In this document: piece by piece, positions 33,312-42,086 of the stretch
How positions within the stretch are numbered: the first letter of the stretch is position 1
How the letters are laid out: each line of letters starts with the position of its first letter
Source: Thermogemmatispora tikiterensis
GTDB taxonomy: Bacteria > Chloroflexota > Ktedonobacteria > Ktedonobacterales > Ktedonobacteraceae
Reading direction: 5' to 3'
DNA: 64,000 nt
NCBI RefSeq assembly: GCF_003268475.1
Contig: NZ_MCIF01000002.1
Location: forward strand, 4,281,325-4,345,324
Notes under the pieces: model-generated
Told to the model about the DNA's origin: nothing
Database searches by the model: none
What the model saw: only the letters and a program-made list of their open reading frames with translations
Program-made: the position numbers and the translations under genes

Positions 33312-34313
33312 TTAGCTCATCTCAAAGACGGCGCGGGGGTCGTCGGTTGGCGTGGCGTTAGCCGGGGCCGTGATCGTCACGGGCTGGTTGAACTTACTGA
33401 GGTCGGCTGTGCTGCTGAGATTCACCAGCAAGGTAGGAGGCAGTAGGGTGGTTGCCACGCCGGCGACCGGGGTCAGCAGGCCGCTGGTGTCGGCGTTCAT
33501 GGCGAGCTTGAGCTGCACGCGGTGCAGGTAGAACTGCGTTTCGTCGATCCAGAGATCGAGCGCGGCCTGGAAGCTGCGCGTATGATCGACCAGGCTATTG
33601 AGGTTTTGGCTTCCCAGCAGGTTGCTGAGCTGGGTGTTGCTTGTGAGCAGCTGGCGCAAGCCCTCTCTGTTGAGGGGCGCGCTGATGTGACGCAGACTCT
33701 GGCCGTTGAGGGTCTCGTCTCCGTGGTCTGCGATGCTGCTGTGCAGCGCCAGCCCCAGGAGGGAATTGGTGTCTAGCTTCCAGCCAGTCAGGAGGTTGCC
33801 GCTGGCTGTCTCCAGTCGAGAGGCGTCAATGACGTACCACTGGCCGCGCGGATTCTGCAGGTAGATCTGCTGGCCGATGATGATCTCTGCCAGCCTGGTG
33901 CTCTGGTTGAGCGTTAGATTCAGGGCCTGCTTGCCATCGGCCAGCGATTGCTGTCCGTTGCCGGTGAGATTGAAGCTCAGGCTGACCGTGGGGGTGGTGC
34001 TGGCCGTGGCTGAGGGCGTGGCGGTCGCTGGCGCTGGCGTTGCACCGCTGACGGCGGTGGCCGTCCCCTGAGCGGTGCCCTGCAGCGTGCCGCTGGCTGT
34101 GAGATTAAAGGCGAAGCTCTTCAGCTTCTGCATGGCCTGGCTGCTCTTCTGCAAGACCTGACCGACAGGCAGCAGGCCACCCTGCTGCACCGGCGTCAGG
34201 CTCACCTGGCAGGCGCTGAGAACCAGGGCCAGGCTCATTCCCAGGACCAGGAGACTCGCTATTCCTCTGCGAGTTCGTCCGCTCTTGTTGAAAAGAGATG
34301 GAAGGTGCCGCAT
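33312..34313 (-). CDS. LppX/LprG-like lipoprotein, copy 2
   Basis: A 333-residue paralogue of the downstream lipoprotein. The signal peptide is longer and ends at LVLSAC (Cys35). After a Thr/Ala/Pro linker come the same elements in order: VLQKSSQAMQKLKSFAFNLTA, QQIYLQNPRGQWYVIDAS, LRHISAPLNREGLRQLL, an ALDLWIDETQFYLHRVQL segment and the end FNQPVTITAPANATPTDDP. The pair probably arose by tandem duplication and has diverged over much of its length. It starts at ATG 34313 and reads toward copy 1 with a 285-bp gap, in which only the weak copy 1 promoter is seen. Confidence 0.75.
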   Translation of the reverse strand: MRHLPSLFNKSGRTRRGIASLLVLGMSLALVLSACQVSLTPVQQGGLLPVGQVLQKSSQAMQKLKSFAFNLTASGTLQGTAQGTATAVSGATPAPATATPSATASTTPTVSLSFNLTGNGQQSLADGKQALNLTLNQSTRLAEIIIGQQIYLQNPRGQWYVIDASRLETASGNLLTGWKLDTNSLLGLALHSSIADHGDETLNGQSLRHISAPLNREGLRQLLTSNTQLSNLLGSQNLNSLVDHTRSFQAALDLWIDETQFYLHRVQLKLAMNADTSGLLTPVAGVATTLLPPTLLVNLSSTADLSKFNQPVTITAPANATPTDDPRAVFEMS

Positions 34314-34495
34314 AAAAGACTCCTCTGTCTGTGCTGTCCTGTTCTTCTATAGGGCAGAGTGGTACTGCTGCTTCCCGCGAGCCTGCTGGCGAAGCCGCCT
34401 GCTGCCTCGTCGGGAGCAGAAGCCCGCGGTGCATCTTCTCTCGTCTTCCTTCCCCTGACACGCGGTAAGGTGATGCTGTGTTTCAAGCGCGGGCA

Positions 34496-34504
34496 TGGTA
34501 TAAT
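34496..34504 (+). promoter_or_regulatory. Extended -10 promoter of the Rad50-like gene
   Basis: TGGTATAAT (34496-34504) is a perfect extended -10 element; no good -35 is present. It lies about 220 bp before the Rad50-like start, in the 411-bp gap between divergent genes. Confidence 0.6.
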
Positions 34505-34724
34505 GCGCCTGGGAGCTACCGCTTTCGGCCTCGCAAGGGAGAAACAACAACCATAAACTTGTTCCTGAGCAGGGTTTTTATTCCTTCGTTGGACATTCTT
34601 CGCCTCTCTCCGCCGTTCTCTAGTGAGGGAAATGAAAGGCGCACCTCGCCGGCAGGAGGGGGAGAGCGGGAGAGAAGACGGCTGCAAACTTGTTGGAAGA
34701 AGAGCAGAGCAGAAGGCTAGCGGC

Positions 34725-37700
34725 ATGTTGATTACTCGTCTTGAGCTGGAAAACATCAAAAGCTATCATCGTCTGGCCGTCGAGTTCCGACGTGGGACGA
34801 CGGCTATTCAGGGAGCGAATGGGGCCGGTAAGACGACGCTGGTCGAGGCCATTGGCTTTGCCCTCTTCGATGCCCTGCCCTATAAGCAGCATAGCCAGTT
34901 TGTGCGTGAGGGCGAAAAATATGGTCTGATCCGCGTCCATCTGGTGGGCAACGATGAACGACGCTATATTGTCGAACGCCGCTGCGGCGCCGGCGCCTAT
35001 TGGCAGCTCTACGATTGCGAGGCCGACTATCGCCTGGAGCAACGCACCGACGTGCTCGATAAGCTACACGAGCTGTTCGGCATTGAGCACGAGCGCCCCC
35101 TGCAGACCCTCTTTCAAGATGCCCTTGGCGTGCCCCAGGGAACCTTCACAGCGGTCTTTCTGGAGACGCCGGCCAAGCGCAAGAAGACCTTCGACGAGCT
35201 GCTGCAGATCGAAGACTATCGCCTCGCCTCCGACTATCTGCGCGAGGTCCAGAATTACTATAAGGATCAGATGCAGCAGCAACAGCAAGAGATTCAGCGC
35301 CTCAGCTTTGAGACACGCGACCTGGATCAGTGGCGGCAGGAGCTGGCCCAGGCCCGCCAGGAGGAGCAGCGCCAGACGGAGCTGATTGCCACTGGCACGC
35401 GCCGGTTGGAGGAGGCGGAGAACCACTACGCTCTCTTGCAGCGCCAGCGCGACGAGCTGCTCGACCTGCGCCACCGCTTCGAGCAGGCCCACTTGAGGCG
35501 CGAGGCCGCCCGCCAGCATTTGCGCCAGTGTGAGCAAGAGCTGGCGCTGGCTCGTCAGGCGCAAGCGCAGGTCGAGGCCAACCGTACGGCCTATCTGGCC
35601 TATCAGGAAGCGGAAGCCGCCCTCCAAGAGCTGCGCCAGGCCGAGCGCCAGCGTAACACCCTACGCCAGCAGCAGGCGGCCCTGCAGCGTCGCCAGGCTG
35701 GCCTGAGCGCCAACAAGGCTCATGTGGAGGCCGCCCTCAAGGAGATCGAGCAGGCGCGCCAGCGTGTCATCGAGCTGTCACCCCTGGCGGACCGTCAGCG
35801 CGAGCTGGAGCGCCGGCGTGAGGAGCTGCGCCAGCAGGTTCAGCGCTATGATGAGCTGGTAGAGGAGGGGCGCAGCCTGCGCCGTCAACAGGAACAGCAG
35901 CTGAAGCGATTGCAAGACGTGCAGCATCAACTGAGCGAGATCGAGCCGTTGCAAGAGCTGGCTGGCCGGCTTCCTGAACGCATCACTCTCCTGACCCGGC
36001 TTCAGGCACGCCTTTCGGAGCGCAGCCAGAAGCAGCTTCAGCTCCAAGAGAAGCTGGAGACCCTGCGTCAGAAGGAAGAGGAGCGCGCCAAAACCGCTGA
36101 GCGCCTGCGAAGCCTGGAGGAGACGATCACCGCGGTCGAAGCCCATCGCGAGGAGGTGGCGACTCTGCCCGCCTTGCGCGCAGAGCAGGCCCAGCTAACG
36201 GCCCGGCGCTATCGTCTGGAGGGTAACATTGATGGCTATCGCGAGTCATACAATCGCTCGCGCGGTGGTCTCTGTCCTCTGCTCCATGAGCCCTGCCTCA
36301 ATATTCGCCAGAAGGGTCTGGCTAGCCTGGAATCCTATTTCGAACAGCTCATCGCCGGCGACGAGGCCCAGCTTGTCGACCTGCGCCACCAACAGCAGGA
36401 ACTGGAGGAGCAGATTGCCAGGCTCACTGTCTATGCTCAGGAATACGAGCGCCTGGGCCACTATCGGGCGCAGCAGAGCGAATGTGCGGAGCGCCTGCGC
36501 CAGCTGGCAGGTGAGCTGCTACGCTTGCAGCGCGATGTCGACGGCCTCCGACAGGACCTCGCTGAGCTGCAAAACCTGGGTCAGGAGATCGCTCAGGCCG
36601 AGCAGGCGCGGCGCGAAAGCGAACTGGCAGATCAGCGCGTGCGGGCTTTGCCGGCCCTACGGACGAAAGTGGAACAGCTTGAGGAGCAGCTAAAGCTGCT
36701 GGAGGAGCAGCTGGTGGAGCGCCGACAACAGGTGCAGCAGCTGCAGGGTGTTCGCGAGCGCCTCAAAGAAGTTGAGGCCCAACTGACAGAGCTGGATGAT
36801 CCCGCTGGCCAGATTCGCGGCCTCTTGACCGCCATTGAACGTGAGCCGCACCTGCGCGAGCAGCTTGCTGAGCTAATCCAGCAGGAGATCAGTCTGGAGC
36901 GAGAGCTAGAGGCGCTGACTGAGCGCCTGGCGGCATATCAAGATCTCGACGAGCGCCTTGCTGAGCAGGAGAGCCGGCGTCAGCGTGCTCAGACTGGCTA
37001 TCAAACCTATCTGGCCCATGAGCAGGGAGCGCGTCAGTTGCCGCAGCGTCAGCAAGCCTACGAGCGAGCCACCGTCGACTATCAGGGGGCCGAACAGGAA
37101 CTGCAGCAGGCCGAGCGCGCCTATCGCCAGGCCCAGATCGCCTTTGATGAAGCTGAGTTCCAGCGTACTGACGAAGAGATCAAGAAGCTCAGGGCGGACC
37201 TCAAAGGCTATACCACCGCCCTCCAGCATACGCGCAGTCGTATCGCCGAACTGGAGGCGCGCATCCGCCAGGCTGAGGCGTTGCTCACCGCTCTGGAGGC
37301 TGCGCAGCAGGAATATCGCACCCTCGAAGAGCTGACCGGCATGACTGACCTCTTTCGCCAGCTGCTCAAAGAAGCCGCTCCGCAAATCTTGCGGGCCCGC
37401 CTGGCTGAGATCTCCGCCGAGGCCAATCGCATCTTTGGCGAGATCATGGGCGATCGCAGCGCGCAATTGAGCTGGCAGGACGACTACGAGATTGTCGTTC
37501 GCAATCGCAGCGCCACGCGCACCTTTGCTCAGCTCAGCGGTGGTGAGCAGATGAGTGCCGCTCTGGCCGTGCGCCTGGCTCTGCTCAAAAAGCTCTCCAA
37601 CCTGACCATTGCCTTCTTCGATGAACCGACTCAGAATATGGACAGCACCCGCCGCAGCAATCTCGCCGAGCAGATTCGACGCGTCCGCGGCTTTGACCAG

Positions 37701-37850
37701 CTCATCGTCATCAGCCATGACGATACTTTTGAGCAGGGTCTGGATAGCCTGATCCGCCTGCGCAAAGAAAACGGCGAGACACGCCTGGTCAGTGACGAAG
37801 AGTGGCAGGCAGCCTTTGAGGAGGAGGAGGAACACGCTCATGCTCCATAA
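34725..37850 (+). CDS. SbcC/Rad50-like ATPase
   Basis: A 1041-residue SMC-like DNA repair ATPase. Walker A GANGAGKTT is near residue 30, two long Gln/Arg/Glu-rich coiled coils run from about 180 to 870, and the C-terminal lobe has the signature LSGGEQMSAALAVRLALL and Walker B LTIAFFDEPTQNMD. At the coiled-coil tip a CPLLHEPC sequence (Cys517, Cys524) sits where Rad50 has its CxxC zinc hook. The start at 34725 gives the conserved MLITRLELENIKSY. The gene overlaps nurA by 11 bases. No mre11/sbcD is adjacent, so NurA may be its nuclease partner. Confidence 0.88.
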   Translation: MLITRLELENIKSYHRLAVEFRRGTTAIQGANGAGKTTLVEAIGFALFDALPYKQHSQFVREGEKYGLIRVHLVGNDERRYIVERRCGAGAYWQLYDCEADYRLEQRTDVLDKLHELFGIEHERPLQTLFQDALGVPQGTFTAVFLETPAKRKKTFDELLQIEDYRLASDYLREVQNYYKDQMQQQQQEIQRLSFETRDLDQWRQELAQARQEEQRQTELIATGTRRLEEAENHYALLQRQRDELLDLRHRFEQAHLRREAARQHLRQCEQELALARQAQAQVEANRTAYLAYQEAEAALQELRQAERQRNTLRQQQAALQRRQAGLSANKAHVEAALKEIEQARQRVIELSPLADRQRELERRREELRQQVQRYDELVEEGRSLRRQQEQQLKRLQDVQHQLSEIEPLQELAGRLPERITLLTRLQARLSERSQKQLQLQEKLETLRQKEEERAKTAERLRSLEETITAVEAHREEVATLPALRAEQAQLTARRYRLEGNIDGYRESYNRSRGGLCPLLHEPCLNIRQKGLASLESYFEQLIAGDEAQLVDLRHQQQELEEQIARLTVYAQEYERLGHYRAQQSECAERLRQLAGELLRLQRDVDGLRQDLAELQNLGQEIAQAEQARRESELADQRVRALPALRTKVEQLEEQLKLLEEQLVERRQQVQQLQGVRERLKEVEAQLTELDDPAGQIRGLLTAIEREPHLREQLAELIQQEISLERELEALTERLAAYQDLDERLAEQESRRQRAQTGYQTYLAHEQGARQLPQRQQAYERATVDYQGAEQELQQAERAYRQAQIAFDEAEFQRTDEEIKKLRADLKGYTTALQHTRSRIAELEARIRQAEALLTALEAAQQEYRTLEELTGMTDLFRQLLKEAAPQILRARLAEISAEANRIFGEIMGDRSAQLSWQDDYEIVVRNRSATRTFAQLSGGEQMSAALAVRLALLKKLSNLTIAFFDEPTQNMDSTRRSNLAEQIRRVRGFDQLIVISHDDTFEQGLDSLIRLRKENGETRLVSDEEWQAAFEEEEEHAHAP

Positions 37851-39111
37851 GGGCAGGCTCCTGGCCGCGCTGGCCAGTAAACGAGACCAGTTCATGCTCT
37901 ATGGCGGGACCTACAGCGATCAGTTGGGGGCCTATCGTCATGTGCTAGAGACCCTTTATCGCCGCTACCGCTCAAGTGCTCATCTAGAGCAGCACCTGCC
38001 ACCTGACGGGCAGGGTCTGCCAGCGGCTGGTGCGCGTCCGACGATCGAATTCGATCGCTGGCTGGTCCAGGCCACTCAGGAGGACTATCACGGTCCCGTC
38101 TTTCGCTTCTCCGAACGCTTCGCCAACCACGAGCAGGCGCGGCAGTGGGCGGAGTGCATCGAAGGGATTACAACGCTGGCCGTTGACGGCAGCCAGCTTC
38201 AGCCCTGGCGCGATGCCTCGATCCCCGTCGCCCTGGTCCAGGTCGGCCTGTTTGTCAATCCCCACCAGCGCGGACGTCCCTACGTCAAAGACGTGCGCCT
38301 CGAAGTGCTGACACCCGATGAGATCCTGGAAGAGGCACCCAGCGAAAGCGCCGATCCCAGTGGCTACCCCTACTCGGAACTGCAGGTCTCGCTGCGCCGC
38401 TTCCAGCTCGAAGTCGAAACGCTCTGCAGCCAGATGGAGCAGCTGGCCCGTCAGCGTCGGCCTGACGAACCCGCTCACAGCCCGGTCGTCTTCTTCGATG
38501 GTTCCCTGGTCGTTTCCTTCGCCCTGACCATGCCCAGTCCCTACCGCGAGCGCTACATCGCCGGCGCTGTTTCCCTGCTGCAGGCTTCCGAGCGCTTCCG
38601 CGTACCCTTGATTGGCTACGTCGACACCAGCTACGCGCGCGACATCATCACCATGCTCTTGCGCCTCGACGCTATGCAGCCCCAGCCGCTGCTGCGCGAG
38701 ACCAAGCGCATTCACGATGCCCTGCTCTGGCAAGGGCGCCTGCATTGGGGCGATCGCACCCCGGCCATGATCTGTGCCCGTGGTGATGTTCTCGACCACT
38801 ATGGACCCTATCGCGAGCGCATCGCCTTTTGCTATCTGCAGGCTGTGAGCCAGCGCCCGCCAGCCCGCCTGGAATTCCCGCGCTGGATCGTCGACGAGGG
38901 CCTGCTTGATCCCGTCGTCGATGTCGTGCGAGCCGAGATCATCGCCGGGGGCCAGGGCTATCCCTATGCCATCGAGACTGCCGACGCTGTCGCCGTCATT
39001 ACTCTTCAGGACCGTAACGAGTTCTATGCGCATTTCCAGCAATTTATCGAGGGTCAGGGCCTGAGCTTCACCTTCTCCTCCAAGGCCCTGAGCAAGAGCC
39101 GCCGGCGCTGA
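37840..39111 (+). CDS. nurA: NurA-domain nuclease
   Basis: A 423-residue protein with the NurA nuclease domain. The metal-binding aspartates lie in TLAVDGSQLQPW (residues about 116-127) and VVFFDGSLVVSF (about 222-233), and the late motif YPYAIETADAVAVIT fits the family end. NurA is a single-strand endo/5'-exonuclease that in archaea works with HerA, Mre11 and Rad50 in end resection. GAGGAGGAGG inside the Rad50-like gene precedes ATG 37840, and the 11-base overlap implies coupled synthesis. HerA is not in the window. Confidence 0.87.
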   Translation: MLHKGRLLAALASKRDQFMLYGGTYSDQLGAYRHVLETLYRRYRSSAHLEQHLPPDGQGLPAAGARPTIEFDRWLVQATQEDYHGPVFRFSERFANHEQARQWAECIEGITTLAVDGSQLQPWRDASIPVALVQVGLFVNPHQRGRPYVKDVRLEVLTPDEILEEAPSESADPSGYPYSELQVSLRRFQLEVETLCSQMEQLARQRRPDEPAHSPVVFFDGSLVVSFALTMPSPYRERYIAGAVSLLQASERFRVPLIGYVDTSYARDIITMLLRLDAMQPQPLLRETKRIHDALLWQGRLHWGDRTPAMICARGDVLDHYGPYRERIAFCYLQAVSQRPPARLEFPRWIVDEGLLDPVVDVVRAEIIAGGQGYPYAIETADAVAVITLQDRNEFYAHFQQFIEGQGLSFTFSSKALSKSRRR

Positions 39112-39283
39112 GTGGCGCTGTCACTCTGAGGAGCAAGTGGGACTTGTGGCGAATCTGCTGCCTGGCCTGCTCGATCCTGGCTTGGCCCCAGCGGGTCGGC
39201 ATCGATGTGATATGATAGAGATGTTTAGTGCTTGTGTGGTTCATTTCGCAGGAGAGGATGTCATTTTCGAAGCGCTATCATCT

Positions 39284-39991
39284 ATGTCGCAACTAGCATC
39301 GCGGACAGCCAGCTACAAGCTGACCTGTCGCTGTGGCCATAGCTTTGAGTGCCAGGTCTATGAATATGTCAACGTCGCGCGTGACCCCCAGCTGCGCTAT
39401 GCTATCCTGGCGGGTCGCCTCAACGTAGTCACCTGCCCCGCCTGTGGGCGGCGCGCTCAGGCGCGACGACCCTTCGTCTACTCCGATCCGCCCAATCACC
39501 TGCTTGCCTATGTCCATCCTCGCGACAACGTGCCGCGAGAAGGGCGCGAGCTGATCGAGGCCAAATTGCGCGACGTCTACGAGCGCGTAGCTCAGCAGCC
39601 AGGGGAGCCGGGGAAAGGGCCGGGCTCAGGTGTGGAACAAGGAGCGGAGACGCCAGATGAGGGAGAGATGGCCGCTTCCCTGGCCGCCGCCGCTGTGCGG
39701 GGGGCGAGCGGGGAGATCCCGCCCCTGCAGGTGATTTTTGGCCTGGATCAGCTAGCCCTCCTGATCAATGCCGGCCTGAGCCAGGATGAGCGTCTTGGCA
39801 AAATTGCCCTGCGCACCCAAAGCCGCAGCACCGCTCAACGTGGCCAGATGTTTGACATTGCCCGACGCCTGGCACGTGAGATGCAGTGCATTGTGGAAGA
39901 GGAGGAGCAGGGAGAAACCTACACGGTTTGGCTCTATGGGCCGCGCCGCCAGATCGGAGCCATTATGCGCGCGTTGGCCCCCAGGGGGTGA
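39284..39991 (+). CDS. CpXC-domain protein
   Basis: A 235-residue protein. The N-terminal 100 residues form a CpXC zinc-type domain: YKLTCRCGHSFECQVYEYVNV, then LNVVTCPACGRRAQARRPFVYSDPPNHLLAYVHP. A low-complexity linker (about 120-160) leads to an alpha/beta C-terminal part of no known family (IFGLDQLALLINAGLSQDERLGKIAL...). The start is uncertain: ATG 39284 has no ribosome site, while GGAG at 39251-39254 lies eight bases before an in-frame ATT at 39263. It ends nine bases before the mog-type gene. The function is unknown. Confidence 0.75.
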   Translation: MSQLASRTASYKLTCRCGHSFECQVYEYVNVARDPQLRYAILAGRLNVVTCPACGRRAQARRPFVYSDPPNHLLAYVHPRDNVPREGRELIEAKLRDVYERVAQQPGEPGKGPGSGVEQGAETPDEGEMAASLAAAAVRGASGEIPPLQVIFGLDQLALLINAGLSQDERLGKIALRTQSRSTAQRGQMFDIARRLAREMQCIVEEEEQGETYTVWLYGPRRQIGAIMRALAPRG

Positions 39992-40000
39992 CGAAGGACA

Positions 40001-40486
40001 ATGATTACGGTTGGTGTCCTGACGATCAGCGATGGTGCCTTCCACGGGACGCGCCAGGATACAAGCGGCCAGACCATTCGCTCTCTCGTGGCGCAACTGC
40101 CCGAGGCAGTGGTAAGTGTGACCGCTATTGTCCCCGATGAGCGCGAGCAGATCGAGGCCGTGCTGCGCTCCTGGTGCGACGAGCAACGGCTGAACTTAAT
40201 CCTGACAACCGGCGGCACCGGCCTGGCTCCGCGCGATGTGACCCCCGAGGCCACCAGGGCCGTCATAGAGCGTGAGGCTCCGGGCCTGGCCGAGGCCATG
40301 CGTGCCGCCAGCCTGCAACATACGCCCTTTGGCATGCTCTCGCGGGGAATCGCCGGTACGCGTGGGCAGACGCTTATCGTGAACCTGCCAGGCAGTCCCA
40401 AGGCCGTTCAGGAATGCCTGGAGACAATCCTGCCCGTTCTGCCGCATGCGATCAATCTGCTGACCGGCGGCCCCAGCGAACACTAG
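40001..40486 (+). CDS. MogA/MoaB-family molybdopterin biosynthesis protein
   Basis: A 161-residue MoCF-domain protein. [13 protein letters not shown], the substrate loop [36 protein letters not shown] and the later [36 protein letters not shown] all fit Mog/MoaB, which adenylate molybdopterin before molybdenum insertion. Distinguishing MogA from MoaB by sequence alone is unsafe. AAGGACA is the weak ribosome site. No other molybdenum cofactor gene is in the window. Confidence 0.9.
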   Translation: MITVGVLTISDGAFHGTRQDTSGQTIRSLVAQLPEAVVSVTAIVPDEREQIEAVLRSWCDEQRLNLILTTGGTGLAPRDVTPEATRAVIEREAPGLAEAMRAASLQHTPFGMLSRGIAGTRGQTLIVNLPGSPKAVQECLETILPVLPHAINLLTGGPSEH

Positions 40487-40720
40487 CCGTAGCAGCGAGC
40501 GTGCCCGCTGGCTAACCTGTTGATCAAGGCTGCTCGCTCCAGCCGTCGTCTGCCTGGGCAAGGGAGCGAGCGAGACTCAGGGCGGTATGTCGCCCCGGCT
40601 GGTAGTGAGGGGCGGGCCGACGGCGCTGCTGAGCGCTCGCCCTCGGAGCGCCTGCCCAGGGAGGGGATGGAGAAAGCCGCGGCTCGGCAGTCACCAGGGA
40701 AAAAAATAGAGACATCAGTC

Positions 40721-41653
40721 ATGCGGGCAAGAGCCAGACACTACCCCGGTCACTGCGATGCCATCTTTGCCCTGGCCTGGTCACCGGATGGCCAGCTTCT
40801 CGCCTCGGCTGGACGTGATGGAAGCGTGCGCCTCTGGCAGTCGTCCAACGATGGCGCACTTGAACCCATTGCCGCCTACACAGGCCACGGACAGTGTATT
40901 CTCTCCCTGGCCTGGTCCCCCGATGGCCGTCTGCTTGCCTCGGGTGACACCGCTGGAGCCGTCCACCTGTGGGAAGTCGCCTCGCCTCACCGTTGCCTGC
41001 TCATCTACCGTGGACATCGTCGCTTTGTGCGCTCCCTGGCCTGGTCTCCCAGCGGCGACTATCTCATCTCGGGCGGCGACTACGGTGACAGCAGCCTCCA
41101 GCTCTGGGAGAGCCGCAGCGGGCGCTGCCTGTTCTGCGATCGTCAACAATACCGGCTCTTTGCCGTCGGCTGGTCCCCCAGTGGGGAGCGGCTGCTCAGC
41201 GCCAGCTTTGACGGCTACGTAGATATCTGGACCGTCGACGCCGGCGCTTCCACCTCCTCGCTCCGGGCCGAGCGTTCCCTGCGCTTCAGCGAGCATGGCC
41301 GACCCATCTACTGCGCCGCCTGGTCGCCGGATGGTCAGCTGATCGCCTCGGGCGGAGCCGACAACCGGGTGCTGGTCTGGCGACCGCAGACGCCCAGTCC
41401 CCAACTCATCACCATCTACCGTGACCACCATCGTCCCCTGAAAGCGCTGGCCTGGTCGCCGGACGGCCAGCTCCTCGCCTCCGCTGGCGACGACTGCTCT
41501 CTCCTACTCTGGCGGGCCAGCAGCGGGGCCACTCTGCTCAGCTACGGCGAGCACCAGCGTTGGATTCGCTGTCTTGCCTGGTCCCCCAAGGGTAGGCAAA
41601 TTGCTTCTGCCAGTGATACACTGATACATATCATAGACATAGATGTAGATTAG
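40721..41653 (+). CDS. WD40-repeat protein, seven blades
   Basis: A 310-residue protein made almost entirely of seven WD40 repeats, each with a core like LAWSPDGQLLASAG followed by a strand ending LW or IW; the seventh ends IHIIDI. Seven repeats give one closed beta propeller, so it is likely a binding scaffold. There is no signal peptide, membrane segment or fused kinase, unlike many bacterial WD40 proteins. Repeats 1 and 6 are nearly identical even in DNA, suggesting recent duplication or gene conversion. ATG 40721 is preferred; ATG 40667 (with GGGAGGGG very close) would add 18 residues. Confidence 0.85.
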   Translation: MRARARHYPGHCDAIFALAWSPDGQLLASAGRDGSVRLWQSSNDGALEPIAAYTGHGQCILSLAWSPDGRLLASGDTAGAVHLWEVASPHRCLLIYRGHRRFVRSLAWSPSGDYLISGGDYGDSSLQLWESRSGRCLFCDRQQYRLFAVGWSPSGERLLSASFDGYVDIWTVDAGASTSSLRAERSLRFSEHGRPIYCAAWSPDGQLIASGGADNRVLVWRPQTPSPQLITIYRDHHRPLKALAWSPDGQLLASAGDDCSLLLWRASSGATLLSYGEHQRWIRCLAWSPKGRQIASASDTLIHIIDIDVD

Positions 41654-41719
41654 CTCAACAGTAGCAACAACGGGACCTGAGTCACAGTCATTCCGGAAAC
41701 GAGCGTGCGAGAATCAACC

Positions 41720-42031
41720 ATGTTCAGCGAAGATGCCAGCAGGGGGCAGGAGCGCATCATGCGCCGCCGTGAAAGCAATCTCGACCTCTTCCGAGAGGCC
41801 GAGGAGGTCAACGAGCTCAGCGACGGCTATGCCTTTCGCTTCAGCGACACGCGAGAGCGGCTCACGGCCATTCTGGCGCTCATCAGCATTGAGCGCGAGT
41901 GTGCTCCCCTGCTTACCTTTGAGTTGCAGTTTGCACCGCAGCGCGGGCCGCTCTGGCTACGCATTCGCGGGCCGGAAGGGGTTAAAGCCTACATCAAGAA
42001 TGGACTAAGCTCCCCCCGGCATCTCACCTGA
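41720..42031 (+). CDS. Small conserved-looking protein of unknown function
   Basis: A 103-residue soluble protein. The N-terminal 20 residues are charged; the rest reads as one alpha/beta unit, with ELSDGYAFRFSDTRERLTAILALISIERECAPLLTFELQFAPQRGPLWLRIRGPEGVKAYI. This pattern (Glu-Arg-x-Cys-x-Pro, then FEL and WLRI-GPEGVK) resembles short proteins I have seen near metal or methyltransferase genes, but I cannot assign a family. It lies 55 bp before a methyltransferase gene and may share its transcript. The upstream GTG 41705 is another possible start. Confidence 0.65.
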   Translation: MFSEDASRGQERIMRRRESNLDLFREAEEVNELSDGYAFRFSDTRERLTAILALISIERECAPLLTFELQFAPQRGPLWLRIRGPEGVKAYIKNGLSSPRHLT

Positions 42032-42086
42032 GCGTCGAGCGGTGCGCGCCGAGCTGGTGTGCGTCAGACAGGAAGGAGCGGGAACA

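Noticed and set aside
39258..39296. 12-codon upstream ORF before the CpXC gene
   Set aside because: Its ribosome site is only three bases from the ATG and the peptide is featureless; the overlap with the CpXC start is probably chance.
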